This document shows positions 10,081 to 21,900 of a stretch of 64,000 nucleotides of DNA, in pieces (position 1 is the stretch's first letter; every line of letters starts with the position of its first letter). This DNA comes from Phytophthora colocasiae (lineage: Eukaryota > Oomycota > Peronosporomycetes > Peronosporales > Peronosporaceae), in assembly GCA_018806915.1 (NCBI GenBank), contig JAGKQI010000084.1:892220-956219 (forward strand), in the 5' to 3' direction. The notes below the pieces were generated by a model. It worked only from the letters and a program-made list of their open reading frames with translations, ran no database searches and was not told the DNA's origin. Both the position numbers and the translations under genes were made by a program.

Positions 10081-12836
10081 TGTCCATGAGTCGAGGGGCG
10101 GCATCACATATGCCGCCGCCCACAGGAAGTCTGGCGTTAATCGCTCAAGGCGCTGATGTAGGAGGAACAGTCTCTGAAGGCATGGGGATCCAAGTGACGC
10201 GAACGCTGTTACCAGTGAAACCAGAGTCCGAGGATGTCGACATGCCGGAAGAGAGACCAGAGGTGCCGGGTGCGGGGTCTGGAAACCAGGTGTCTGTCGG
10301 AAGTTCTTCACGGGATTTCAAACAATTGTCTCCGGAGATCCTGCCTGTATCTGCCTCCACCCAAAGCGAAAGTCACCAGAGCCACCGCCAAAGTGTGAAG
10401 AGTGAAGACCTTCCGAGACCACCGTCCCGACGTTTGAGTTCCATCGCGTCGAGTCGTACGAAGTCTGAAGCTCGAAGCTCTCAGAGATCAGGGCCTGCCC
10501 AGATCGAGTTGAACATCATGAGGCAACAGCAGGAGTGGCAAAACCGGATGGAGCAGGCGCAGATGGAGTTCTTGGCCCGAGAACGCTTGGAGACCATGGA
10601 ACGCGATCGCCGTCGAGAGCAACGTGACTTGGAGGCAAGACGCGAAATTCAGACGCTCACCGAGCGCTTGTTGAAGTCAGAAAACGCGAGGCTGGAGGCT
10701 GAGAGACGCGCCGACGATGCTGAAGAACGCAGAAGTCTGGTATCTGAAAGCAAGCTCAGGAATCGCAGCGTGGCAGAGTTGGAAACTCTGAAAACGGAGC
10801 TCCAGAACTCTGAAAACCAACGTCTGGAATTAGTGTTTGCTGAACGCTGGCGACAGAGAGAGGCTGAGACTGAAGCCGAACGTGCGCGTGCGACTGACGA
10901 GATGAAACGGGACTGGATTTCTCAAATGGAAGCATTACAACAGCGAATGAAAGTCATGGAAGCCGAGCGCGACAGGGAGAAAGAAAGTTCTCAGAACATG
11001 CAACGGTTCCAAGCCGGTCAGTTGAGAAACCTTCGGGCGACATTATCCCAAGTTCAAGAGGCGCGAAGGGTCGGTCACCCTGATTCGGCAACTTCAAACC
11101 AAGTGTTACATACAGGCAACCCTGAAGTTGCAACTATGTATCCAGTATCCGGGTCAGAAATCAGAAGTGACGCAAGAAGGGTTGGGGTTGAGCCCATGTC
11201 ACATTCACCGGCTCTCAAGACGAAATCTCGAGAGGTTGCAACCTTCCAGCAAGGCACCCCTGCACGAAGCACGGGGACGAAGCGAGTGAAGCCTGAGAGG
11301 AATGGCGGCGCTACTGCTGCTACGGCCACCCACGTGGTTCAAGCGACCTCGGTGACAGAGACCAAGGGCGATACTAGACGCGCGCCTACTCCGAGACGAG
11401 ATCCGCCGCAGAAAACTGAAGCTAGACGGCCTAATGGAGATCGAAGAGCGTCTCGCAGAGCGAAGCGTCATGATAGAGCACCAGACTCTGGTGGAGACTC
11501 TGACAATTCAAGCTCAGACTCTGCGAGCTCGTCATCGGAGGACTCAGAGCCAGGTGAAGTGGTGAATCTGACGGCAGCAACTCAAGCACAAGCCGGAACC
11601 ACACTTCTGACGCTAAGGCCGTTCATGAACTCGAACAACCTTGGGGAATTCGACCCCAGAGCTACTCTCAGGGAACGTGTCCACTGGTGGGAGCGATTTA
11701 CGAATATGGCTTCTCAAGGAGGTTGGTCGACTAAGACGCGCATCCAGGAACTTAAGTTGAAGCTCCCTGTGTCTGCGCGAGACTGGTTTAACCAGCTACC
11801 CAAAAGTGTGTCCCGTGACTGGAAAGAGCTGTCTTCAGAGTTCAAGAAACGTTATTGCAAAGCTCGGTCATCGTATTCTGAGAGATACTTCACTATGGCT
11901 ATGAAAGACTCTGAGACGCCGCTTGAATTTTTCTACCGACTTAATTCTGCCGCTGGAAAAGCTGACATCGATTTCCGGAAGTCGTCCAAGCGTCTTGAGA
12001 AGCATGTACTGCGATTCATCACGAAGCTTAAGGATGCACGCCTGAAAACGTCGCTGCAAGGTCAGAGATTTCGACGAATTTCAGACTTGGAATATGCATT
12101 GCAGCAAGATGAAGATGTGTGGCGAACTGGTGACCAAGAAATGACCCCTGCCAAGTCTCGAGACTTCCGGGCTGACAATATTCCGCGAGGACAGTTCAAG
12201 CCCAAGCGTGTGCATCGGACTTATGTCGCAAGAGATATGGATTCTGAAGACTATGACTCTGAAGACTCAGAAAATCATAAGGAAGCTCTGAAATCCAATC
12301 AGGATACCAGAGATCAGACGGGTGATTCCAGAACTCCAAGTGCGACTTCAGAGTCTACCCGTGATGAAAGTACTGCGCAGGCATCTTCGAACAATTCAAA
12401 GGCTCCACCAAGTGCAGATTGGACGCAGACTCTGACGAATAACGTATATCGAGTGATGGATAACATGGGATGGCGTCCGCCGCCCCAGTCCCCGTCTGGA
12501 TCGTCAGGTCAGGGGTTCCATCAAAGGCGTCATGAGAATGGTGGTTACTGGAACAAGTTCTGTGAAAAATGTCAACGCTCAGGACACTCAGAAGAAGATT
12601 GCTGGAGAGACGTCACGTGTGACCGATGTCAGGAAAAGGGACACCCGAGTCGAATGTGTCGGATGCCACCCTGTGAAGTATGTGGAAGAGTACACCCTGG
12701 AAAACCCTGTGAAGATTTGAAAACTCTGGAAGCACTCAAGCAACTCGCTCGACAAGGTGCACTCAAGGACATGCCGAACCACCTACGGGAGAAACTCCTG
12801 AGTGATGAGGCGGACTCTGGGAAGCCGTTAAACTAA
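9951..12836 (+). CDS. gag: Gag ORF2: coiled coil, capsid-like region and three zinc knuckles
   Basis: 961 codons from the ATG at 9951; the frame is open upstream to about 9805. The N-terminal third is Ser/Pro-rich and disordered. A long Glu/Arg/Gln coiled coil spans about residues 180-370. A retrotransposon gag capsid-like region covers about residues 555-700 (WWERFTNMASQGGW, DWFNQLP, FYRLNSAAGKADIDF). Near the C-terminus are three zinc knuckles: CEKC-x4-H-x4-C, CDRC-x4-H-x4-C and CEVC-x3-H-x4-C, typical of nucleocapsid RNA binding. No internal stop, unlike copy A. It is in the -1 relation to ORF1 upstream, and pol follows in the -1 frame through the GTTAAAC site at its stop. Confidence 0.9.
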   Translation: MSEDHSISHTRMSDVPIPSVIGTSDDQSSGFQTSRRSSTDSSLMSMSRGAASHMPPPTGSLALIAQGADVGGTVSEGMGIQVTRTLLPVKPESEDVDMPEERPEVPGAGSGNQVSVGSSSRDFKQLSPEILPVSASTQSESHQSHRQSVKSEDLPRPPSRRLSSIASSRTKSEARSSQRSGPAQIELNIMRQQQEWQNRMEQAQMEFLARERLETMERDRRREQRDLEARREIQTLTERLLKSENARLEAERRADDAEERRSLVSESKLRNRSVAELETLKTELQNSENQRLELVFAERWRQREAETEAERARATDEMKRDWISQMEALQQRMKVMEAERDREKESSQNMQRFQAGQLRNLRATLSQVQEARRVGHPDSATSNQVLHTGNPEVATMYPVSGSEIRSDARRVGVEPMSHSPALKTKSREVATFQQGTPARSTGTKRVKPERNGGATAATATHVVQATSVTETKGDTRRAPTPRRDPPQKTEARRPNGDRRASRRAKRHDRAPDSGGDSDNSSSDSASSSSEDSEPGEVVNLTAATQAQAGTTLLTLRPFMNSNNLGEFDPRATLRERVHWWERFTNMASQGGWSTKTRIQELKLKLPVSARDWFNQLPKSVSRDWKELSSEFKKRYCKARSSYSERYFTMAMKDSETPLEFFYRLNSAAGKADIDFRKSSKRLEKHVLRFITKLKDARLKTSLQGQRFRRISDLEYALQQDEDVWRTGDQEMTPAKSRDFRADNIPRGQFKPKRVHRTYVARDMDSEDYDSEDSENHKEALKSNQDTRDQTGDSRTPSATSESTRDESTAQASSNNSKAPPSADWTQTLTNNVYRVMDNMGWRPPPQSPSGSSGQGFHQRRHENGGYWNKFCEKCQRSGHSEEDCWRDVTCDRCQEKGHPSRMCRMPPCEVCGRVHPGKPCEDLKTLEALKQLARQGALKDMPNHLREKLLSDEADSGKPLN

Positions 12837-15800
12837 TATGCCCGTCGGATGGGGATCCGAAACGCGCCGGGCATGGCGTTACCCCAGAGTTGTGTGTTCT
12901 AGTGTGTGTAGGGCCAGAGCTGAGAAAGATTCACGATAACACTCAACAATGCATGACTACTTTTGCCCAAGAATCGACCATACCCTCTGGAAACTCAGGG
13001 AACGAGCTACCTGAGATCGCCGACGACGCCGACCCGACACCAGACGACTCCAGTGTCGTTCAGGTTGAAGGATGGCGAGTGTTATGGCTGGTGGGAAGAT
13101 AACTACCCTGATCGGTCAAAGAGGGATGTGGTGATGGTGTATGGTGCTGTGAATGACCATCGGACCAAGATTCTCTTGGATACTGGTGCGACCATAAATA
13201 TTCTGAGTTACGACTTTGCGCGTAAGCTCGGACTCAGACTTAAGTCGCACAAGCAGACCAAGGTGTCAGGAATGGGTGGTGTCCCAACATATATTGGTGC
13301 CAGCGCTGAGATCAAATTGACGCTTGGGCCAAGAGTGGTATATATTGTGGATGTTTGGGTCGCGAATATCGGTGAAGGAATTGACGTGCTTCTGGGAATG
13401 GGTTTTATGTTTGCTGCTGGAGTGAGAATTAGCGCTCGTGAAGGTCTGGTGTCGTTACCAGACGAGGTAGTGGTGATGATGTGTAACTGGGAACCTGGTG
13501 ATCACATTGGTCGTAACAGGTCGGTTAGACCAAGCGAGGCTGTCCTTCTGAGTCCGGGCGAGGAGTTCATTGTCCGAATTGACTATGGGCCAACGAACCC
13601 CCAGAGGGAAGTCGTGTGGGCCGGACGCGGTGACCGCTGGGTTACCCAGCTGATCTATGCGGCCCGGTCTTGGCCCGTGGCCGTTCGCGTGGTAAACATC
13701 TCTGATAAAAACACGTGGGTCAATGAACTTTCTGATGTCGCGAGGATCGTGGAATATGGTTTCTTCCCAAGGCATGGACGTTTCGTGCGTCCAGGTTCCG
13801 CTGCCTATCGTGATTGGGAAGTTCTGATTCTGGAAAGCACCCCGTCACCAGAGACTAAGAAACGTATGAAGAGAGAGGCGGAGTTGGAGGCTTTGATGCC
13901 GCAGCCCCCGTGTGTAGATCGCCCGGACTACCCATGGCCGACTGAAATACTGCAACGTCCAAGGTTTGACAACGCTCGAGTGCAGTTCGTGAAACCAGAG
14001 TCACCACCGACCGTGAAACGAGTACGCTTCGCCCTGGATGCATTCACCCAGACGGAGAATGGTTGCTCTGGCGAGTCAACGGGAAGTGCGGACATTAGTA
14101 CAGATACCAGAGATTTGGAAACATCCTCTGAAAGTACTCCACATACAGACCCTGGTGACTCGTCCGTTGTTATTGCCGGAGACGGCCTTGACTCAAAGCC
14201 TGAGTGTATATTAGGTGACTCTCAGACCCCTGAGTTACCCGCGGACGATTTCGACCTAATGGATGAATCCTGGGATATTCCTATTCAGGATGCCTGGAAC
14301 GCCTGTGGAAAAATTACGAGTGGAATACGAGCGGTGCATGAATGTTACGAATGAAGAATTGGACTTGGAGCCGGGTGTATATATGCGAGAAGGCACGGAA
14401 CTCCTCGCTCAATTACGCGACCAACTGGTCATGTTGCCTGAGCTGGAAGAATTGACACCAGAGTGTGATATCGACAGCGCTGATGTTGGAGAACCAGGAA
14501 AGACGACCCCAGAAATGGAGAAGAAACTGCGTGATATTCTGAGGTACCACAGGAAAATATTCCTGGGAGATGGTAATGCAGCACCCGCACCGGCAAGGGG
14601 TGTGGTCTGTGATCTGGATGTGGGAGATGCCACACCGGTAGCTCAACGTCCGAGATCCGTCGCCCCTCATCTCATGCTGAAGGTATACGAGCTTCTAAAG
14701 AAACTCCTGGAAACTGGTTTGATTGAGTACTCTAACTCCCCGTGGGCATCTCCTATTGTGATCGTTCTCAAGAAGAATGGTGTTGACATACGAATGTGCA
14801 TCGACTATCGCATCGTGAATGGCTTCATTCAACTGTCACGTTACCCTCTACCTCTTATTGACGATCTCTTAATTGGTTTTGAGGCTGCCATGTGGTTCAT
14901 GAGCCTGGATATGGCTAGTGGTTTCTGGGCGATCAGGATGACGGAGCGCGCACGACTGATATCAGCTTTCATCTGCCCGTTTGAACATTTTCAGTGGGTA
15001 AGGATGCCGTTTGGTCTGAAGAACGCTATCAAGCTATGTTAGACAATTGCCTGTGGGGATTCGTGAGACTGTCACCAGAAGAAGAAGCTGAAGTTGATGC
15101 GGAGGTTCTGGAATTTCTGCAACTCCAGCCTCAGGACTCTAAAAAGCATCTTTCAGACTCTGAGAACCATACTCCGATTTCAGAGATGCCAATCCTCACA
15201 AGTCAGATGACCGTCTTTCAGAGGAACATTCCTGTTCCCACGTGCATGGGCCCAGTCCTGGGGAGGAGTTCATACATCGACGACATCGCACATGGAGCAC
15301 CGACTTGGGACCAATTATGTGACGATTTGAATGCCCTGCTTTTCAGGCTTCGCTATTGGAACATTTCTGTGAGTTTGCCCAAGAGCGAGTTCGGGAAGTT
15401 GTCGATACCGTACCTATCCCACGAAATCAGTGCCGAGGGTCTGAGGGCAACACCTAAGATGGTCAAAGGAGTTGAAGAACTGCCATTTCCGTCTACGTTG
15501 AAGGGAGTTCAGAGTTTCATGGGAAGCCTCAACTATTACAACAAGTTTATTGAGGATTTACCGGTGATTGCTGCTACCCTCTATGAGCTGACGGACGAGC
15601 AGATTCGTGCTGGACGAGACCTGACTCGTGCGAAAGAGGCGTTCGAAATTCTGAAACGCAAGATAGTCTCTACTCCACTACTCAGACATCCAGACCGAAC
15701 CAGACCGTTTGTTGTCATTCCGCATGCGAACCCTTGGGCTGCTTCAGCAGTCTTGGGACAAGAATATGAGGAAATAATACACCCGGTCCGGTTCACGGGT

Positions 15801-18527
15801 CGTGTCCTGAACGACGCCGAACTCAGGTATCATATCGCTGAGAAGGAAGTGATTGCGATCCTCAGAGTCTTGGAAAACTTCAGAGCTCTGGTGGAATCAA
15901 GTCCGGTGATTGTGGTCTATACCAGATACTCTGTCCTGAAGTGGTTGCTGACATCGAACTCCACTGACGGCAGAAACGTCAAGTGGGGTATGAAATTGTC
16001 GCAGTGGAACCTGGAGATCCGCCGGGTACAGCGTGACGAAGATGGACTCCCAGCTATACTCGGTGCGGGCATTACCCCCAGGGAGCATCTGGACGAAGTC
16101 TCTGAAAATCTGATCCCAGTCAAGGGGCAGGTCAAGCCGCCAATTCCTATCAGTGTGGAAATGCTGGAAGCAGATTATCAGGGCTATGTTCTGAGTTTTG
16201 ATGGTGCCGCAAAGACGTCTACCCGTCTGGGAAGCTGTGGGTGTATACTCTGGGAACTCCCGGGGTGGAGCGTTCTGGAAGCCCGAGGGTTTCCCCTGAC
16301 GGATGTCACGGTGAATGACTCGGAATACTGTGGCCTGAATTACGGTCTGAAGATGGCACTCGACTACGGAATACAGGAGTTGGTGGTTGTGGGAGATTCG
16401 CGCATCGCGATACAACAGGCTCAGGGACTGATCAACGGCAATCAGCCTAACTTGCAACGGAGGTTGGCCGAATTTGAGTCTCTGAAAACCAAGTTTCGGA
16501 CTCTGAAGTTGATGCATGTGAAGCGCGAGTTTAACCAAGCAGCGGATTACCTGACCTCGAAGACTTTGACTCTTGGGGAAGCTTGGCGGGTGCAGGACGA
16601 GGATGAACTCATGCACCTGCAACTGGTATCCAAAGTTCATGAGAAATTGATAAAGCCTTGCTCAGCCCCGGACCTGGAAGCTCAAGAGTCAAAAATATCA
16701 GACTCTGAAGAACGTAATGCGTCACCAGAGTCTGAGAATGTTTTTGATCCGGAATCCGCACCCCTACCTCGATCGGCCAGAGTGTTGATTGCTGTAACCC
16801 GTGCCCAAGCTCCGCCTGACGCTAATCTGCCTGAGGGTGATGACGAACGAGAACCTTTGGGGCCTTTGGAGTTCCAGGCAGAACGCTGGCGACGGATCAA
16901 GGCGCATCAGAGCCAGGACCCGTACTTGGTTGAACTCATGAAGTTTCTGAAAGGTGACGTGGGAGATTTACCACGACCCCGAGTCAGGAAGCTTGCCAGA
17001 GTTGCTGAGGATTTCGTTCTGGATTCTAGAGATGTACTATATCGCCTGAGTCGCGCTACTCGAGAGCGGCCCCGGGACAATGTTGACGAACTCAGACTGG
17101 TGGTTCCCAGAGACTTGTATCCAGATTTGTTACACTATGCTCATGAAGACTACCAAGGTGGGCATCAAGGAATCAGGAGAACCTTTGAGAAGTTGAGTTC
17201 GGAATTTTACTGGTTGGGTATGTATGCCGATGTGGAAAGATTTGTGAAGGAATGCGTAGACTGTGCCAGTGGCAAGGGGCGACCCCCAAATCCTGGACCG
17301 TCCCCTGGAAATATTGAGCCCAGCCGGCCATTTGAAGTGATATCTATGGATTTTGTGACTCACATGCCGAAATCCGCACGTGGAAACACATTTCTCTTGC
17401 TGTTCCAGGATATGTTTTCGGGATATGTAATGTGCAAGCCAATGAGCGTCACCACTGCTCAGGATGTAGCGGAGGCTTATGAGGAGCTCGTTTTCAGAAA
17501 CTTTGGAGCTAGCTCTCTGATTCGTCACGATCAAGATCCACGTTTCATGAGTGAGGTGTTCAAGTGTTTCAGGGAACTTTTGGGTAGCAGGCAACGAGCT
17601 ACTCTAGGGTACCGGCCTCAAGCCAACGGCCAGCAGGAGAGATCAGTACAGACTGTGGTGCGCGCGATTAAGGCATATATCTCTGAAGCTGATCAAAGTG
17701 ACTGGGATGATCATGCCGAACGTCTGATGTTTGCCCTGAACACATCATTCGATGCCACCCGTCTGGAAACGCCTTTCTACCTGGTACATGGTTGGGATGC
17801 TAATGGGACGGTGTCCGCTATGCTTGGACCCAAGCCATCGACGACTCAGGAGCGAACTGCGTACGAATGGAGACGGAAGATGCAACGAGACTATAGCTAT
17901 GCTCTGGCGTGTGCCGAAGATCTCCAGAAGAAGGCAAAGCGTGACCGGTCTGAAGAACAGACCAGGAAATGGAACGAGTTGTCAGAGCGTCTGAAGTCAG
18001 GTTTCGCTATAGGCGACGCTGTATGGCTCTACATCCCTAAGGTACAAACGGGATTGAGCAGGAAACTAGCACACATGTGGCACGGACCCTTCAGGATCGA
18101 GGAGATGCTGGACGATTTCAGAGTACGACTCAAGGTTGAAGATACCGGCTACCGCGTGAACCCCTGGGTCCATGTGAGCCGTCTGAAGCCAAGGGCTCTG
18201 TTCCCCAGACGACCCACGGCGGAACTCCAGATTTCAGAAGATGATGATTTTGACGCCGCCCTGTTACCAGAAGATAGTTGGGAACCTGATACTGAAAACG
18301 GCGAGTATGAAGTGGAGAAGATTCTGGATACCCGTTGGAACAAGCGTACCAGGACGTCCAGACGCCTACGCGAATATTTGATTAAGTGGAAAGGTTACGA
18401 TGAAACTGAGTGGTTGCCGTTATCGAAGTTGAATTGTGGAGCATTACTTTACGAATTCAATCAGAGTGCACGAGCACGAGCCCGTTTTCAGGCGATGCAG
18501 GCTGGAGACGATCATCCCAGAGTCTAA
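12809..18527 (+). pseudogene. pol: Element B pol: protease, RT, two RNase H domains, integrase, chromodomain; three frameshifts
   Basis: The pol frame is open from 12809, overlapping the gag end, so entry is probably by -1 frameshift. The protease has LLDTGA at 13176-13193. RT runs about 14690-15700, with the first catalytic Asp in SLDMA near 14905 and YIDD at 15273-15284. A Ty3-type RNase H follows. A second RNase H begins near 16195 (FDGA, SEYCGL, GDSRIA). The integrase has CVDC near 17255 and D, D, E near 17349, 17530 and 17636. The chromodomain (EYLIKWKGY) is near 18380. Against copy A there are a one-base insertion near 13047, a two-base loss near 14289 and a 10-bp loss near 15027 within RT. 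Frame arithmetic across all three is consistent. Probably non-functional. Confidence 0.92.
12827..12874 (+). promoter_or_regulatory. Candidate -1 ribosomal frameshift signal at the gag/pol junction (element B)
   Basis: GTTAAAC (12827-12833) sits in the gag frame as G-TTA-AAC and is followed directly by the gag stop TAA. Pol is open in the -1 frame here. Four bases later an outer stem ATGCCCG/CGGGCAT (12838-12844 with 12868-12874) encloses an inner stem TCGGAT/ATCCGA (12845-12850 with 12855-12860) with a GGGG loop. GTTAAAC is a known slippery heptamer in equine arteritis virus. Both stems are kept in copy A, where only the loop length differs. Confidence 0.75.
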
Positions 18528-18913
18528 TAACTCTGAAAACACATCTGGAAGTCTGATATCTGAAGGATTTCAGATATTGACCTTTAGAGTGTGGTAATCT
18601 GAGTGCGTGTTTTCAGAGACTTATTTCTGAAATTCATGTGTTTGGATATGTGATCGACCATGTTGCTGCTTATATAAAACGACTGTGTGAATGTGAATAT
18701 GGAAGTGAGTTTGTGGAGAATTAAGTACTGGAGGATACGAAGTTATGAATGATGAGATGATGAGAAGGAGTGTGATTAATGTGGAGTGATATTGAAAGAT
18801 TAAGGGATTAGGGAGCTACACTGAGGCCGGGGATTTACGTCACAAATGCAGACAACTATTTGGCTTCTCGAAGATGCAGCCTTCCCGTGGGCACCATGGT
18901 GGACACCTGAGCT
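18528..18913. other. Tail-to-tail spacer between pol and aORF of element B
   Basis: Non-coding, AT-rich, between the convergent stops. It holds dense CTCTGAAAA/TTTTCAGAG motifs just after the pol stop and a strong TATA-like TTATATAAAA around 18670 on the plus strand. That could start a transcript antisense to aORF, but nothing else supports a promoter. Confidence 0.55.
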
Positions 18914-21900
18914 TCAGTAGTGAAGGGAGATCGGGTTCTCGGAACGCTCCGCAGGTGTCAATTGATCTTTCTTGATGTCAGCAGGAGCCACTCTTCGTCC
19001 ACATTCACCGTGGCCCATTGCATCCGAGCAGGTTCAATCGCATCCAAGTCACCCAGTTGCGTCTCCAGACTCAGACACTTGGGACCCCCCCCAGCTCTGC
19101 GACTCTGGGATCTTGCCAGATCCAAGGGCAGGACTTGTCTGGGACAACCCAGATGCCAGGCTCTGAAAGCAGCGACTCTGGGAAATCTTTGTGCCCCAGG
19201 ACCTTTCGGATGAGGGCGTTGTGCTGACGAATCATGGCGGCTCGACGCATGGACCGGTACTTGTGAAGCTCCGCGGACTTGTCGTCAGCTTCGACGTCCA
19301 TGGTCACCCAATGCGTTCGCTCCCAGAAGGCTTGAGCATGCTTCTTCATGCTGCGCACGATGTGTTCCACGTCAGCCAACACCATGGGCCCCAGTTCTTC
19401 CCGCTTGTGGAAGTAAAACTCTGAGAATCGGTTGTCGAACATGACTTTCCAAGGGGCACGCTTCTTGCGGAGGACTGCACAGTACCGCTCAGAGTCCCAG
19501 CGCTTCTTGAGGATGGCACATGAGTGCTTGTGCACCTCGTAGTCTGGAAAACCCAATGTCTGGCCAGTGGTGGTCTTGGTAGAGCTCACTCGTTGTACCC
19601 TGATACCATAGTACAACCAGGAGGATGCTTCACAGTCTGGTGTTTCCACCACCTTGAGCTCCTTGACCGTCAGAGAATTGTAGGGCTTGGATACCAGACT
19701 ACGTGCCTTCCCAGAAGAACTCTTGGGCTTCGATCCACTTCCACTGGTGGACTTCGGACGGGACTTGGGACTGGTATGGGTTTTTATGGACGCAAGGCTT
19801 CTCTTGGACTTCTTGATAGGGATGATAGGCCCATCGTCAGAGTCCGAGTCGTCATCAGAGTCCCGGGGACGCTTAGAGCCAGGACGCGGGTGGTCATCGG
19901 ACTTCTTGCTCCCGGACCTCTTGTCCCCAGACTTCTTGCTCCCAGACTTCTTGCTCCCCGACTTCTTGTCCTGAGACTTCTTGTCTTCAGACTTGTCGCT
20001 CTCGGAATCGCTGTCGTCAGACTCACCATCATCAGAGCTCTCGTCGTCATCTTCGTCTTCAGACTCGATCACACCAGAATCCTTGTAATCCGGATCGTCC
20101 TTGGGGTTGTCGGCGGTGGACTCGACATCACTTTCTGGATAATTTACGTGACCATCCAGATCACCCCAGGCTGCAGGCTCGGTACCAGCTGAGATGTGAC
20201 GATCCACCACCTCGTCGGCCATCTGGTAATACACTTCAGGGACGTACTTGGCCCAAAGAGTAGCATCCAGGCGACGAGAGAATACCAGGCTCACCAACAT
20301 CTGAATGAGAGCCGGACTGCTGAAGAGACTGTGAGCCGCTTTATCCGATGCCAACCACTCCATGGCTTTATCATACTTGATCCCAGATAGCAGGGCTTGG
20401 CGGAGGTCGGGTCGAACTTCCTTCCAGACCACGTCACCAGGGAGTCTCTTGTGGACTTCAGACTTTGCCACCTTAGAATCTGCATTCGCCGGAAGCGCCG
20501 ATTCTTCAACGGGCTTGTGTCCGGACGGGCGACGCTGCAAATTCTTGGAGTCCCACTCTGAGCGGTCGCTTCGGAGGTGATTTCAGAGTCTGGGGCTTCG
20601 GCGGATATGACAGGTACCGTGGGCTCTCGCTCTTGGACTCTGAGGTTTCAGTACTTGGACGAGTAAGATCCAGAACTCTGGAGGTCCTCGCGGTCTTCTC
20701 AGCAGCCTGACGAGCTCGTTCCTCAGAAAGCCGTTTCTTGAAGTCAGGAACGGGTTTCTTTCGCGCGTCCAAGGCTGTCACGCTGATGATAGTCGTCCAG
20801 TTATCAGGGACGATGGTGTCCTCTTGGTATGACACCAGAAGGTCATGGAGCCGATCCCAATTACCAGAGATTTCAGAATTCTCTTGTAAGAACTCTGAGA
20901 ACCCCACGGATCTGTGGGCTTGACCTCAGGACGCGACTTCAGAATCGAGACCTGTGCTTGAAGATCAGCGACTTGGGACTTCAGAACTGCCTTGTCCGAC
21001 TTCAGAGCTTCCACTTGGTCCTGGTAGTGAGCTTTGAGATCCTGAATCTCCGAAGTCATGCGTTCTTCTACCGCACCGGCGTCTTGCTGGGCACACTTAA
21101 GCTCGTGTTTCCAGTATTGACAGTGCAGTACCCACTCACGCTTGATTTCTTCGCATTCAGAGCGCGCTGCTGCAGCATCAATCAAGGCGACACCGTTCTG
21201 AGAACCAACGCGTTCCCGAAGGCGACGGTGAGCAGCAGTCATAAGCTTTAAGCATCCGGCCGTCCGAAAAACTTTCTCGGCAAGCCGAGTGGGAGAGACA
21301 TGAGAAACCAGAGACCCCAGTTCCCGGTGAACATCCACAGACGACGTCAAAGCATCCAGAGTACGCACGTCTGGAGTCTGGGCGCACGGAGACACAACTT
21401 CGGCGGGGTCGAAGCTTGGAATCACTCGCTCCAGCTCCCGGAGGTCTTCATCAGTAAGTGCCTCGTAACCCACGAGCACACAGGGGCCACCGTACGCATT
21501 CGCTATGTGGCGTGCTCTTCTGAAGTCTTCAGCTCGCGCGGGGGTACTCACCAGAAAGGCACGTCCCTCTGGCTTCACGCTGGGAGCGATATAGTTCTGG
21601 GGAACATCAGAGTCCCCCAACGCCGTGACTTGATCCCCTGTGGTTGTCACCGGACCCTGACGAAACAGCCGATCGACCTCTTCCGTAGACAAAAGCCGTG
21701 GGGCACCAAAGTCTCGCGGTCTGAAGACACCAGGAGTTCCCTCAGAGAATTCAGAGTGAGATTCCCCACGTGAAACCACTGGTGGCGAGAGATCACCAAC
21801 ACCGGCCGAGTTCATGTCATCACCAGGGAGATCCTCAGTCGGACCATCGACCTGTGAGTCGGTAGGTTGGGATGCATGGGCTGGGGCGCTAGGGCTGCCA

